From: Chrysomallon squamiferum
Lineage: Eukaryota > Mollusca > Gastropoda > Neomphalida > Peltospiridae
Assembly: GCA_012295275.1 (NCBI GenBank)
Contig: CM022670.1
Location: 27,739,881-27,803,880 of the forward strand
Length of the DNA stretch: 64,000 nt
Direction: 5' to 3'
The first letter of the stretch is position 1, and each line of letters opens with the position of its first letter. This document shows positions 1-13,900 of this stretch, in pieces. A program made the position numbers and the translations under genes. Under the pieces are notes generated by a model. The model did not search any database. It worked only from the letters and a program-made list of their open reading frames with translations, and had not been told where the DNA came from.

Positions 1-1870
1 TTCAGACTAATCACAGAGGATTCCTATTGATTCCAGGCAATGACTAAAGACCAGGATTGCCAATACTGTTTCATCACAGACTAAAGCTATTTCATTGTGA
101 TCACAGAAACACAGCAGGATGTTCTTCATTCATCAGATACTGTGCAAAATTGATGGATTCTTTTCACCAGGTTTACTTGCTTATATATCACAGTAATTTT
201 TGGAATCTGACTAAACAATGCAGGTTTTTTATTTTGACAAAACATATAAATTGTCAGTGTTGTTAACATAACTTTAGAAAATCACACAGGTATATTTTTA
301 ACCATATTCATATTTTTATTTTCACTTTCAAAATTGAATTTTGTTGAAATACCATGGTCATTTTAAGAAATTCATTAAACAGCAGTATTAAGTAGTAATT
401 ATTAACTTAATTTTTAAATTATTATTTTTTAAAGAATCATGTTACTGTATGTTTTTTTTTTTTTTTTTTTTAAATAATTATGCATTACATTCATATTGTC
501 TTTTCAGTAGATTTGTCATTTTAGAAACAATCATCAGGATTAATTTTGTTATGTTTGTGTTTTTGGTTATGGAGACTAAATGTTGTCATTACTATGTTTA
601 AAATCATTGGTGTTTATTACACTCATAACTATTTTCTTTTCAAAATGTTTATCTACATAAATGCATAATATCTTTTCTTTAGAAATTAATTGGAGGGAAA
701 AATGAAATTTAAAGTATTTATTATTATTATTATTATTTTTTTTTTTTTTTTTTTTTAAGATTTAACTGTTCAAGAATAATGATACAAAACAGGAATATTG
801 TTTTTAAATCAGAGCTGTATGGTGAAACATAATTTAAAAAAAAATTGTCTTATATCCACCAGTAAGTATTTTTCTAGTTATATCTTTGTTTTTACTCTAA
901 TCAGCATTAGCTGTTCATGTATTTAAAAACATCATTCATGGATGGTGTACATACTATAGCAAATACCTTCTGGGTTGAGCAAATGTGTAAACTGTTTTCT
1001 CTGTTCCAGATGCTTTGAATTGGTTTGTTTACCTATGTATTTGCTCACCCACCATGCAAGAACAACATGTGAACAAACTGATTATTATTTTTACCATTAT
1101 TACTGTCATCTGCTTTCTACATAATTTGCTAGTAAAAGCTCAGAGGCAGAACAGTCTTGTGAAGTCTCAGTTTGTGCCCATGGCACAGATGCTTGAACAG
1201 TTGTATTTTGAGTAGCCTGCTTTAAAAAAAAATAGATTTTATACTTTATATATTTTTCATTCTGTTTTAATAGTTCCATCTTTCCTTCTCATTTAAAAAA
1301 AAGAAACCTATTTATGAATAACTTATACTGTGAGTTTTTCTTCTCCAGTAATGGCTAATTTTATTGAGCCTTCAGCTGCAGCACATTACAATTTTATTAA
1401 ATGTTCCTTATATGTAGAAAAATACATGAAAAATTAAAACTAAAATGATTTAAAAAATCTGTGTTTTTAGAATATGTCTTGAAACAAATAAGATATTGAA
1501 TAATTATTCTTAAGTAATGTTATTAGACTGACTGACTGTTTGAATATATCTTGAAACAAATAAGATATTGATTAATTATTCTTAAATAATGTAATTGAAC
1601 AACTGTTTGTTTGAAGATAAAAGGCACTTGGCAGCATTCTGTTTTAGTTTTCATTATGTAGCTTTTTTGATGGTTTTTGGTGGGTTTTTTTGGTCTCCAT
1701 CTTCACATTCACTTTTGAAACAGAATATTTTATTACTTGTCCCTGGTAATACAAAATTCTTAAGACCTTTGCCAAAATGTGTTGTCCATATGATGGAAAA
1801 GGACTGTTTGAGGATAATTGAGTGATCATCGCCATTGATTCAGAACATTGTTAGAAAATTGTTTTGTATG
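1..1870. other. A/T-rich non-coding background
   Basis: No gene is seen. The stretch is dominated by short A and T runs, including a T run at 452-471 and a (TTA)n stretch leading into a T run at about 718-756. The open frames here are short and rich in Phe, Leu, Ile and Lys, as expected from translated A/T-rich DNA. A local tandem duplication at 1471-1614 is described separately. Confidence 0.7.
1471..1614. repeat. Two-copy tandem duplication, 72-bp period
   Basis: The block starting at 1471 is repeated from 1543 with the same order of words: a TCTTGAAACAAATAAGATA core, then a TTAATTATTCTTAA-like word, then a CTG-rich end. The copies differ by scattered substitutions, so this is an old local duplication and not an assembly stutter. 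There is no coding content and no inverted ends that would suggest a transposon. Confidence 0.75.
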
Positions 1871-1879
1871 GAAATGGCC

Positions 1880-2470
1880 TCATCTGGGATCATTGGTGGT
1901 AAGTGCCTTGACTAATTGCATCTGATTTCTTGTTAAACACATACTTGTTGAAATACAACTTGTAGTGGTTACATTCGTTATGGAGCACTATTGGCCAAAC
2001 TCATCAACATTAGAAGATTAGTTTCTGACGGTAACTCGTAAAATATATTATCTCCCAACCTAGCCTGCCTGTCTGCAATCGCTGAAACTGAAAGTGCTTC
2101 ACCACAGCTTCGTTGCTGCCTAAATTGATGGGAATGTTTGTCAGGCTCTTAACATGCTGAGACGTGCATTGAGTTTTCATTACAGCAATTGCCAGTCCAA
2201 TGCGCTACCCTGGAGCTTAATACGTCTCCATTGAATAGTAAATGGTAGAAATCAATGAAGCAACATACCAATATTCTGAAGGTGTGCTGGTATCTAGATG
2301 AGGAAAATTGATCTTGTTTCAAACTAAATTCTGCTAGACCCATTCTTTTCCTTGGGGTAAAGGAGTTTGCTTTGATACATTTTGCAATATTTGTAGGTCG
2401 GCGACAGCCAGGCAATCTATAAATGTATTTGTATTTGTTGCAGTCCAGTATTAAGAGTTTGAACATTCTA
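1880..2470. promoter_or_regulatory. High-complexity island, candidate conserved non-coding element
   Basis: Base composition becomes balanced and homopolymers nearly vanish for about 590 bp, in contrast to both flanks. The palindrome TTGGCCAA lies at 1991-1998. A 105-codon frame on the minus strand (2149-2466) spans part of it but resembles no known protein. I infer a possible enhancer from the composition change alone; it could equally be a decayed exon or repeat. Confidence 0.35.
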
Positions 2471-5400
2471 CTGGTTTACATTTTGACTGCTAAATGGATT
2501 TTTTTGTTAATCTAAAATGTTTTTCTAAAAAGCATAGTGTGTCTGTTCATTGTAAAATGTAAAATGTATTATGTTAACATGACCAAGATGATAAGGGAAT
2601 TCTAAGACACAAATACCAATTTATCAAATTTAAACCAAATCTGGTTGAATAATAAATATTTCATTCAGCAAATAAAACAGTTCTTAAGATTATATTGAAC
2701 ATATGCTCAAAACAACCTAAATAAAAATATTTATGTAATGGCTGACTGTACCCAGTGGATGTTTGGCATCATTAAGGCATGACTGGATTATAAAATCAAT
2801 ACATATATTGATTCTGTTGGCAAAATAAATATAAATTATAGTAATGTGATTATCAAAATAGTTTAAAGACAAATCAATGGAAGAATAATTGTAAAGCAGA
2901 AGGCAGAGCAGAATTTTTAATAAACTAGTACACTTGTTCCAGAATATTAAAAATGGCAAACTGAATTTCTTTAATGATATATTTTTCAAGTAATTCATTA
3001 TAGAATTGTATTTGATTAACAGATGCAAAAACATGTAGGCACATATTCAACCACATGTAGTAACATAATAAAAAATAAAAATAAATAAATAAATTAATAA
3101 AAATAATAATAAATTAAAAAGTATATTAAAAAAAAAATATATATATATATATAAAGTTTTCTTGACATGGAGGATTACTAATTTCTAGTATTTTATTATG
3201 AAAATATTTTTAAGCACTGCTGTTTGTTCTCTAAGGAGTACAAGTAGACAGTATTGATGGAAACCAGAGATGCTGCTCAAATCTTTAAATACAGTAAAAT
3301 GCAGAAAATCTACAGCAAGTGCTACATGAATCATAGTTAACTAAACAGCACAAAGGAGAATGTACACACACACACACACACACATTTACAAACATAGAAC
3401 AATCTGTAATAAACCAGTTCTGGCACATTTGCTGGAATGGGCTATAATCAAACATGTACCTTTGATATCAGCCTTCAGCCTTTTATTACTTTCTATATAT
3501 GTGTATATGTATGTGGCCGTTTTTGAATCTTGGTGAGATTTTTATGTGAAATAAACCCTAATTAAGAGGTATACGAACCATCATTTTAATTTCCCTTGAG
3601 GTGGTCTTGTTTCTCAGAGTGCATACTTATATTCCATTGATGCTTTCTTTTTCATACTGTCAGTAAAAAGCAGTAAAAAGCCTGGAAATCATATATATTT
3701 AATAAACAATAAATAGTTTAACTGAATACTGTTACACAATGGAATTTCAGCCATTAATTTAATTTTAATTTTATTTTGGCATATTAACGAAAAAAAGGAA
3801 AAGATTAAAGTGGCCTGTTTATAATGAAATATATATTTCACAAGAGGAAATAAAGAAAAGTAGTAATATTTTATCTAATATTTTTTTGTATCTTAACATT
3901 TTTATAAGTTTATCATCTGAGATATATACAAAGAAAAAGTTCCTGTTAACATTTACTGATTTAACAGATGCAGTAAGACCTATTACTATATGATTACTTA
4001 TTCCTTTGTTATTGTTACGTAGTTTATTACTTATTTGTATTATTTGATATATGCAGTTGGTTCAGGAGACAAGTTTAGTAAATTGATGTACTTGCTTAGA
4101 TTTTTCTGTGTTGATCAATGAAGATTAACTAAATTAATTTTTAAACAGGGACAAAACAGAAGTCTAGTAAATAGCATGTACAATAAATAGGAAATAAATA
4201 AGGTAGAGTCTACTCACAAAGGAATGATTAGATAGTAATATATCTTAGCAGTGAACCATAATACATCAACAGTTAGTATGTTTACTTCCTTGTTTAAGCA
4301 TCTCAGTTATATATAATATGTTCATAATAATGTGAATAATAGCTCTAATTCCTCATGAATTCTTTAAGATTAATCTGTAACTAATGATATGTGCAGCAGT
4401 TGGGAGACAGCCATCTGAACTGTTTTTGTACTGACAAAAAGCAGAAATCAGAAAGAAACAAAATATCCATTTCATATCATGCTTTAAAAATATGGATTTA
4501 TTAGAAAATATATATTTGGTTATTTTTAGCATAATAGCTTAATAGGTAAACCACAAATTTGTTTTACTGAAAGTGTGGTAATATATATCTAAAAATGTTG
4601 TAAAAACATTTGATTTAGCATGATAAACTCAGATAAGAAATCTATGCCAAAAAAATTAAAATTGGTTGTTGCTATTTAATGAAAAGTTGCTGTGGCAGTT
4701 CAAGATTTTCTTTAATAATTCCCAGGTATAATTTACTTACAAAAAGTCTGAAGATAAATTGTATCATAATAGTCACTATCATCTTAGTAATTGGTTTAAT
4801 TGAAAGCACATGTTAATGTATTCATTACATGATCTAAACAGACCATAGAGCAAAAGAAAATTTATAATGGATAATAAAAATAATAATTGTACATGACTGT
4901 AAAACTCAGACGCTTGAATTACTTCCATTGCTAGACAAAGCTTCAATTCCCAAAAGAAAACTATGCAGACAGAATAAGGTATAAGATTAAAGTCTGATGT
5001 TATTTATGTTTCTTGTTTCCCCACACAAGCTGATATTGAGGATCCAATGGAGTACACACCTTGCTGAACTCACAACTGTGATATTTGCTGATGCTGGCTG
5101 TTTGTTTTTTCTCTCTAATAAAATGGAACCCATTTCCATTTTGAAAATTATATTCACTAAAATATTGAAGTCTCCATTTTCTGAAATATGTGATCTTGAA
5201 ATTAAACTTATTACATACTGGAATGTTGCTGTATCTTATCATACACATTAAGGTTATGTTAATATATTAAGAATGCATTTTTCATTCTGTTACTGATAAT
5301 TACCACTTGCAATAATTTACAATTAAAAAAACCCAACTAAAATAATAATAATATTACAAACAGGCTACCCTATTGTTGATGCTGGTTAATATATTATACA

Positions 5401-5870
5401 ATGTAAGATAACACTATGGTTGAATTTAATTATGTTAGCTGTTCCTGGTTATTGACGCATTTTATTTTTAACTTTTAATATGAAACATATTTTTAAATAT
5501 TAATCAATCTTTTTGGCTTCTCTGTTAAGCAAAAGTATTTTTATAGCTTTACATTTTAATGTTTCAAGTTCAGTTAATTTCATGAACAGAGCTTCTGATT
5601 TTCCAAAAAATTGTTTATAATTCATGAGACCAGATAATGTACAAAAATATACAAAAATGTTAGAGTAGAAAAAAAAAGAAGGAATAAATAGCAAGTGGGG
5701 AGAATTTTGCAATAAATGAATATAGGCCTGCTTTTTTTCTTCTCAGTTTATTTTCCTTTTTTCAAGAAATGATTTCAGTAGGGCAGTTTTTAAAAAGTTC
5801 AACACAGGCATACAAAACAAAAGCCTTACAGATTATTATTTAGATGTACATTTGATAGCCACATGTTTAG
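2471..5870. other. A/T-rich non-coding background with microsatellites
   Basis: No gene is seen. It holds an A/T stretch with (TAAA) and (TA) units at about 3065-3155, a (CA)n tract at about 3364-3384, and many short A or T runs. The open frames near 5.0 kb on both strands overlap each other and look like chance. Confidence 0.7.
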
Positions 5871-5889
5871 AACAAAAACAGAGATTTCA

Positions 5890-5924
5890 AGACCTGGGGG
5901 TCATGCTGGCATGAGGTCAGGTCT
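5890..5924. repeat. Short interrupted palindrome with nuclear-receptor-like half sites
   Basis: Perfect 7-bp arms AGACCTG (5890-5896) and CAGGTCT (5918-5924) enclose a second 5-bp inverted pair (5901-5905 with 5910-5914) and a 4-nt loop. GGGTCA at 5898-5903 and AGGTCA at 5914-5919 read as direct half sites in the same segment. The flanks do not extend the pairing, so it is too small for a microRNA precursor. A cruciform or a factor-binding palindrome are the likely readings. Confidence 0.55.
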
Positions 5925-7190
5925 GCCACATGGGTTCTCAGAGGACTAATTCTAGTGGTTGTGTAAACAAATAATATAAATAATCAGTGCAGGAGATCGG
6001 AATTGGTGTAGCATTTGAAATCTCTGAAAGGCAGGTCTTATTATAATTGTACATACATATTCCTTAACAGTACAGTTGTTCTTCACTGGTGGGAATGTAG
6101 TGTTTTTGTTGCTCTTTCAGTCACGAGTATTGCTAACTGTGCTTTAAAAGTTTTTGATGTTGAAAAATATATTTTGATTTTACTATACATTTTATAAGAA
6201 CAGTGAGGTAAGTTAAAAGGAAATACATTTATTTGCATTAACTAGCATTGACCTATTTATTGTTATGAATTGTTTTAATTTGTTTTAATTTTCTTTGTCA
6301 TCTTCTAAGTAAATAATTTATCTAGATGCCATTATTTTGTTTGTTGTTTCTATGGATAGATTTTGCATAAATTAAATTAGGAATACTTTTAGTAAGATTT
6401 ATTTGCTTTCTTTCTTTTGATATAAATCATCCATAGAATGGATGAATGGAACTTACTTAAACCTGTTCTTGAAAATAGCTTAAATAGCTGCATTCAGTAT
6501 ATATATATAAAGAATTACATTTGTTCTTGTTTTATATGGATGCAGGAAAACAAAAATGGAAAGAAAATAATGAAAACACAATCAACATAGAAATTTAAAA
6601 ACAAAGAACTGTTTCTAATCTTTTTTGTAAATTTATATATGTTTTGTTTTTTGTTGCCACATTTACATTGTGAAAATGATATGTTGTATAATTATTACTT
6701 GCAGACCTTTTCTTGATTGATGTTTTTGGTCTACAAGTACATGACCTATTTATGTTTAGAAATACACAGAATTGTTTAATATTAATTCCATGTTCTTGTT
6801 TTTGTTTGGGAAGGTTGAAGCTATCACTGAAATGTAACCTGTATCATTATCAGAATTACATCCTTTGATGTTTTCAGTATCTTTTGTAGTTGGATTTTAG
6901 TTTCTGTTATTATAGCATTTCACTTTCATAAATGTTGTATTTTACTGCTGCTAAATGATCGCAGTATGTACACATCTGTGATTTTGAAGATCTTAGATGT
7001 GGCTATATGTACATACAGTGAAACCTGCTCTAGCAGACACTTGTTGAAGGCTGCTAGATGTCAAAAAATTACTTTTGTTTTTTTACTTTGTCTAACAATA
7101 CAAACTTATGTCATAAAAGCTACCTGTCTTAAAACAATAGCTTGGTAGCTGCATTACTGAAATTTGATTTTTATATTGTTAGCTGTGAGG
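5925..7190. other. A/T-rich non-coding background
   Basis: No gene or clear signal is seen. The sequence is T-rich with scattered short open frames on the + strand (for example 6015-6197 and 6966-7148) that have no recognisable content. Confidence 0.6.
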
Positions 7191-7199
7191 GTTGTTCAT

Positions 7200-7960
7200 T
7201 GATTAGAACATAGGGCTGAGGCATGGTTGGTCTCAGGATATGTTTGCCTTGGTGTATCTACTGTGATCTTTACTGTGCTTTTTCCTGTTCATGCCATTGC
7301 CCTAGAGTTTATCAAAAGCCATTTTCTATCTCGTTTGTGGAAAGATGCATTATAAAGAAAGTAGTCCATTGTGTGGAATCACTGTCTTTTCTTTCTCATT
7401 GTCTTAATGATCATATGTGTAACAGGCATTTAACTCTAGATGAAAAGTAAAACTTTGCTTCCATTCATCCATATTATTATATAAAGAGCATGTGAACCTT
7501 GATATACACATGCACACACACTCACACACATACAGAGTACTTTTAATTTGAAAGTCAAAATCTATACAATTCTGCATCTTCCACTTTGACATTTGAAACT
7601 GTTGATAACCATAACCTATTCTACATTTTGTCTTTTATTAGGTTTTTGAAAAGGTAGGTGACTATAAAAGAGATAAATATTATTTAACCTTTTACACCCA
7701 AAAAATGTCCTGAGCATTTATTGTTTTGCTTGAAATGTCATCAGCAAAGCATTTTGATTTAAAATTTCCACTTTCGCACTCACTGGCTACCTAAAAGCCT
7801 CTGCCTGTGAGATAGAAACACACAGATTCTGTATGTCTGAAGCTCCAAGTATCTTAATGTTGATAACAGTGGCATTCTCTGAGTCTGTGAACACTCTATA
7901 TCAGCTGTGTTGTGTTATTTGCAAGGACCTTACCTTCTTGCTCTGTGCTGCTAGAGATAC
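7200..7960. promoter_or_regulatory. Moderate-complexity segments
   Basis: Two more balanced patches, about 7200-7450 and 7770-7960, are separated by a short CA-rich stretch near 7508-7530. The second contains few homopolymers over about 190 bp. There is no splice-site pair and no recognisable protein. It is weakly island-like. Confidence 0.2.
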
Positions 7961-8900
7961 GTAAGTAATTGTTAAGTTGTTTTTTCAATACACTTGGACA
8001 AAAAAAATGACAACAAGGTATTATAATTTGTTATTGTTTTGTTAACTGAAACACTATGTTGGAACTTAGGATTTCTGATTACTGATCTCTTGCTGGAGTG
8101 AAATGAGGCACAAGCTTTGCTTAAATTGTTTATAGTTTGATGTTTGTTTTTTGTTTATGGATGTTTTGAAGTTGTGGGATTAAATGAGTTATAGTGTGAA
8201 AGTAGGAATGCAGATTTTTTTTGTTGTGTTGAGTTCTACAGATTGGAATTTACTTAGTTTATTGCAATAATGGCTCATTTTAGCTAATTGTTTAAGAGAA
8301 CTTAAATAAAGATTATTGTACTGTAATACATCATGCTATGTTTACTTTACTTTTGATGCTTTGCTTTTTTTTTTCTTCAAGTTCTAATGTAGGCTTATTA
8401 CTTAGATTTAGTTTTTATTCAAAAAAAGCAACAGAAAAAAAGCTTATTTATTTTATCAACATTTTCTGAACACATACAGATGCAGATGAAAACAAACACT
8501 CACAGAATCACATTCATATATTCATCACAGACACACACACATACATGTGTCTGTATGTGTATGTATATATATACACAACAATACCCACCTATACATATAC
8601 ACACACACACACACACACATATAGACACCCACATACATAAGCATGCTACTGTATCCACAAAAACACTTACATAAACCAGATGACAGACCTAAACATTATT
8701 TTAAAATAATTTCAAAATTCAGTTTAATACAGTTTAATTCAGTTTAATTCAGTTTAATACATTTTATGATAAACTCAAGCAAATTAACATTAGCTTATGT
8801 AAGTCAATAATGTAACATAAATATTGATATAAAATATTTCATTGATTTTAAGATTCATATAAAGCAGAAAATAACAATAAAACCACCTTTGTATTTTGTG
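7961..8900. other. A/T-rich background with CA/TG microsatellites and a 10-bp tandem repeat
   Basis: A compound CA/TA/TG-rich tract runs from about 8529 to 8645. About four copies of a 10-bp unit (CAGTTTAATT and variants) occupy about 8718-8761. The 64-codon frame over the CA tract (8480-8674) translates the repeat into Thr-His and is not a gene. Confidence 0.7.
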
Positions 8901-9290
8901 CTCTTTTTACTACCATCTTTTCCAGCTTGTAGAAATCTTACAGGTTTGTGATGCTGTTTCACTACTCACAACATTGGCAATATGACTGTTGCCACATGTA
9001 AATAATTTGTCTTGCGAAGGCTGAAGACATATGAAGCAGATCATGATTACCTTTTTCAACATTGAATTATTTTGTGCATTTCCTGCTGGATGCTCTAGAC
9101 AGAAGTGTTTGTGTCTACATGTGCCATGATGGTCATGTGATTGTAACACAAGAAATTAGTGCCTGTCTAGGCAGAGATTGCGGCTGTTGATACAAACATT
9201 CTCTGCTTGTTGATGATAGCTGTGTTCATTCTAAAATGCTTCTTAATTGCTTTTGTCTGCAGAATAGATACTAGATACTACATCAGAAAA
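8901..9290. promoter_or_regulatory. High-complexity island
   Basis: About 390 bp of balanced sequence lies between A/T-rich flanks. It includes an inverted pair TGGCAA/TTGCCA with an 8-nt spacer (near 8974-8993) and the short hairpin TGCCT/AGGCA near 9160. A 79-codon minus-strand frame (8910-9149) is unrecognised. Candidate regulatory element, from composition only. Confidence 0.3.
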
Positions 9291-10833
9291 TCCTAGAGTA
9301 AAATATTGTTTTATATTTCCTGTAGGACACAATATATTTTCAAAAGGAATTGTTTACTTTGAAAATGTGGTTTTGTTTTTATAGAACCAATGAAATCTGA
9401 AAAGATTAAAGTGAAATTGTGACCCATTTGGTTTTAGACTGCTTATATATAAACAAAAGAAACTGCCATCTCTATTCCAGAATTCCCAACTGCCACACCA
9501 AATGTTCAAAACAAACTGATAGAGAATAATGAATGAGGACACGTTTTAGAGTAGGAAATATAACTAAGTAAACATGTGAGACTTCTTTTTCCATATTAAT
9601 TTTTTAAAGTTTAAAATATTCTGCAATACTATGCTAGTTTCCATCTCCAAACACTATTACTTTAACCTGAATTGGCAACTGACATTTGATTTTGATAGAA
9701 CTTTAAAAGGCTATAAGCATAAAATAAGAAAAACGTCTTTCATGTATAATCTTATAAATGTATAAAAGAGGGGTTCTTGAGATAACATTTTCTTTGAATT
9801 TAAAAAAATTATACTTCAAATAAAAAAATAATGTGACTGTTAATTATATTTTACATATGTATGTACAAGCATTCACACATAAATACATACATAAATACAT
9901 ACACATATTTATGAACCAACATATAAGGCTAATTTTGAATTTTCTTCAGGACACAGCTGCTTGTGTCTTGTTTTGGTGAAGGTAACAACCATCTCTGCCA
10001 GTTTTCCTTTACACTTCATCTTTTCCACATGGCATAAACAATTTCCTTGTGCTCAAATGTGTTTTTCTTTCCTTCTGGCCAAAGCAAAAAGGTTTCTGAA
10101 ACTCTGACACTTTTGGCAGGAAAACCTTCTGTCTTCCATTTGCAATACCTACTTTTAAGTTATATGGATTGCAGGCTTCATAGACAGGAATTGGTATGAA
10201 AATATTTTCACATTTCTGGTAATTATGTGTTGATAGGTGTCAAGAAGATGTTAATGGTTTTCAGTCAGTTGATGAGATTTATTAACAATAATCAGTGCTG
10301 GTTTCATTCTTCTCAGCTTTGAATCAACTGGTAGACTTGTTGATAAAATATGTCTGAAGTTACTTAAAGATAACTGTTTTAAAAAAAAAATAATAAAAAA
10401 AAAAAATCCTTACTTGCAAAATGACAGCATACCATTTTCTTTTGTCATTATTAATAACATCATTATCATCATTATTTTTTCTAGAGCTTATTAAAAATAT
10501 AATTATATAAAACCATAATGTTTCTTTAAAAATAAAAAAATAAAAAAAAAAAAAAAAAAAATAAAACGCCCCTCTGTTAGAAGACAACTGGACTCAATCA
10601 TTTAACATACAGTTTCCAAACTGAGCATTAAAGTTCATGTGTAGTTCATACTAAATTATTTTTCATCCTTCCTGTTAAATATTTTCATCATCATAGCATT
10701 TGTTGCTATGGATATTAAAATAGCTTTTGTTAGAGTGCTAATTATTCTGACCTTTACTTTCACCATATTATGAAGATACATTTTCTTCCAATCTGTCGTG
10801 ATTTTAATATCCATTTTGTTATTGTCTTTGCAG
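9291..10833. other. A/T-rich background, with one less biased patch
   Basis: It contains (ATAC)-like units at about 9855-9910, a less biased patch at about 9940-10340, and A runs around 10381-10407 and 10535-10560. A fragment near 10570-10605 (reading gaagacaactggactcaatc) resembles part of the dispersed element at 58.6 kb. No gene is seen. Confidence 0.55.
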
Positions 10834-10985
10834 ATATTCAGTGGATATTTATTGACTTGGTCTTAACCTTTTGAAGGATTTGATTGATGGATCTGTTTAT
10901 AGATTAGAGGTACTGTTCAGCACCAGAGTGTACTGAGGAGTAATACATTTGATTGTCTTGATAGTTACAAACAAAATATTTTCAG
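10834..10985 (+). other. Exon-like block without an open frame
   Basis: A good acceptor (pyrimidine-rich run ending ttgcag at 10833) and a good donor (CAG followed by gtaaga at 10986) bracket 152 bp. All three forward frames contain stops, so if spliced it would be a non-coding leader exon or part of a long non-coding RNA. Such acceptor and donor pairs arise by chance in a window of this size, so this is only a candidate. Confidence 0.12.
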
Positions 10986-13900
10986 GTAAGACTTTATTTT
11001 TAAAGAGAATTTGTATGTATTTTGATGTTGTAGAGAGCTACACACAAACATATTTGAAGTATATATTTTGATGCCAAATACATATTTGATGTATTATATA
11101 TTTTAATTCTGATAGAAGAGGTGATGATGATGATTTAAGAACAGTTTAGAAAACTATAAAATAAACATTTTATTATTATTTTACTTTATAAAGACAGATT
11201 AAAAATGTTCACAATACAATAAGAAATAAAAAGATAAAACAAATTAATAATGAACCTAAAATAGTTAAAATTTAAAAAGCCTGTTTTATTCTTGCCTGCT
11301 AGTAATCACATGCAATGCTCAAAATCTTGTGTTTAAGAAAAGCAGACTTGATCGAAGCCATGGATTTAATATAGTTCAAGTTTTTATTTTTTCCTACTGG
11401 AAATTGTTTTAGAGATGTTTTTCAGTCTGTCTGAAAGACAGACAGCCTAATCTAATTTTGAAGTTAGCAATACATAGCATTTTGAAAAAGATACTACATT
11501 ATTCAACCACTGTATCTATGATCAAAACAACGAAGAAAAAAAGTAAAATGTTTTTTTACATTTTTTTAAAAACAAATTACAGATCCATAGGAAGTAAATT
11601 GCCTTGTGCAGAATAATGTCTTGAAAAGTTCACAGCAAACAATATTTTTAATTAAACATTGAATGAGCCTGATCAAACACTGACAGATGAAAAATCTTAC
11701 CCTTTAGGCAAATGTTGTAATAAATGTGTAACATTTAAATAAATGATATCTTTCAGAGCAAGAAGGGAAGGAAGGGAAAGAAAAAAAGTAAAATGAGTAA
11801 AAAAAAAATGTATTATTATTTTTTTTTCTGTTTAAATCAAATTTAAACTCTTCTGTTAATTCCTTACACATCTGCAAAAAAAATATAAAAATTAAAAAAT
11901 AAAATACAACTCCAAAATCCAAGAACTGATTCAGTGTGGCTTTAAATACTGATATGTTGTACATTAATTAAATTATACATTGAATCGAGAACTGACAGAT
12001 AGATATATTATTATTGACTGTAAATCTTACAAAGTATGGTCATAAAACTGGGCAGTAGGTAATGTAGTCTGGGCAGCTGGGTTTAACATCCATTATTGCC
12101 TACAATTAGATAAGTATGAATCATCACCCATCTCATCCAGCTGACCTTATTGATTTTCATTCAACAGTGAGATTGCTTAGAAATATTTTTTCTTGTGGGT
12201 CTTTCTCTTTTATATGGTTATATAATCTCTGTTAATACACTGAGGTAAATATATAAGTTAGAAAAAAAAAAAAAAAAAAAAAAGGAACATAGTCTCCTCG
12301 TTGTTTAAGACTGGTGGTAACTGCAACCAGATAAAGATTTTGTTTAGTTTTGTTTTTAAATCATATCTTAAAATATTTTTTGTATTTAACATGATTGCTA
12401 GGCTGTGAATGTCTCTGTTTAATTGTGTATTCTTAAACAAAATCTTGATTCTTAAGCTTTTAATTATTGGTGAAAATTAAGAATATATTGTGCAATGATT
12501 CAGTGAAATTAAAAATCAAATTCTGCCCTTCAGGAAATTTGATATTTTACCTGATTGCACAAATGAATTTAGGTTTCTGACTCCGTTCTTTTCAGAGCAG
12601 AATAAAAGTGCACTTACACACAAAATGGCTTTATCAAAATCTGGTCAGAGTATTGGTTTTAAGAGGTCTGAGAGTTATTTTAAGTAGACTGTGCAGTATT
12701 TTGAAAATTGACTCCTGGCAAATGCTGTATACTGCGTAAATTCATCTAGAGATAACTGAAACACTTGCAGTATAGAGACTGATAAATACAGGAAGCAGAA
12801 AGTTTTAAAATTTAAATATTTTTACATGCACTGAGAAAATTTGAAGTGAAATTTTAACAGTTCAGTCTTTTCTCTAATATAATTATGTCTAAGTAGTGGT
12901 AAGTTAGAGGTTGAATATGCAGAAGATGACATGTAAACAGCTGGTTGATAAATCACTGGAATTGATGCACGTTTAAAAGAATATGTTTGTGTCACTTAGA
13001 AAAATGGGATTGGAGAGGGAAGAAACATCCACAATGAAAATGTGCTTAACTGGCACATTTAAGTGAATATTTATTGTTTAGATGCCATTTTCAACTTCCA
13101 CCAGTTTTTGCAGATATATGTGTTCTTTTGCAATAACTATTTTCACAGGTAAATGTCCAAAGTGTTTTAGGAAGTTTAGAAACATATTTTTTTTCTTTGA
13201 TTTAATATGATTTATCCATTCAGTGTTTAAATGTCTGAAAATAGATCATCATGTCTGTTGTTGCTATTTATAATTTCCGAAAGGTCTAAGCATTCAGTCA
13301 AAATTTTTAAATTTTGCTATGTTAACTAGTAATTTAATATCAGGCAATTTTATTAATTTTATTTCCTGACAAAACTATTTTTTTAAATGAACATAAAGAT
13401 AATTCACAAATTACTGTAATGAAACAAACTAATAGCTGCAATGCTTTTATTGCTGTTCTGTCATTCTAATTAGGCAGTGTCTCAGCAAGCTTCTCAAATT
13501 AATTCTGAACTTCAGCTCATTTGGGCAATTTCATCTCTGCTGTTTTAATGACAACAGTAACTGTTTATGCAGCAACAAAGTATTTTAGGGGGAAAGGAAG
13601 TAATAAAACAGAAAAAACTTTTGCAATTTTTTTTTTTTTTTTTGTCATAAAATTTCCACTAATCATGTTATTGGAACAAAAGTTTCAGATTACACTCACT
13701 GTTGAAGGTATTTTGTCAATGTTTTTACCATTATGCTATTAATGGTACCTTTTTGTTTGATAACAGAATCAGGTATTTGGTCGTTTTCACCCCAACTTTA
13801 CATTCTTGATTTTGTTTTGAACATCAGACTTAAGAGAAATGTTTTCATGCTTTTACATTTTATTTAGGTAAACATTAAGATCTTTTGTTTTGTTAATTTT

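Noticed and set aside
8480-8674. Thr/His-rich frame over CA repeats
   Set aside because: Pure microsatellite translation; the same holds for frames at 26082-26327 and 34708-35004.
12721-12780. Possible precursor hairpin around TATACTGC/GCAGTATA
   Set aside because: Only 8-10 pairs with a loop near 30 nt; the pairing does not extend.
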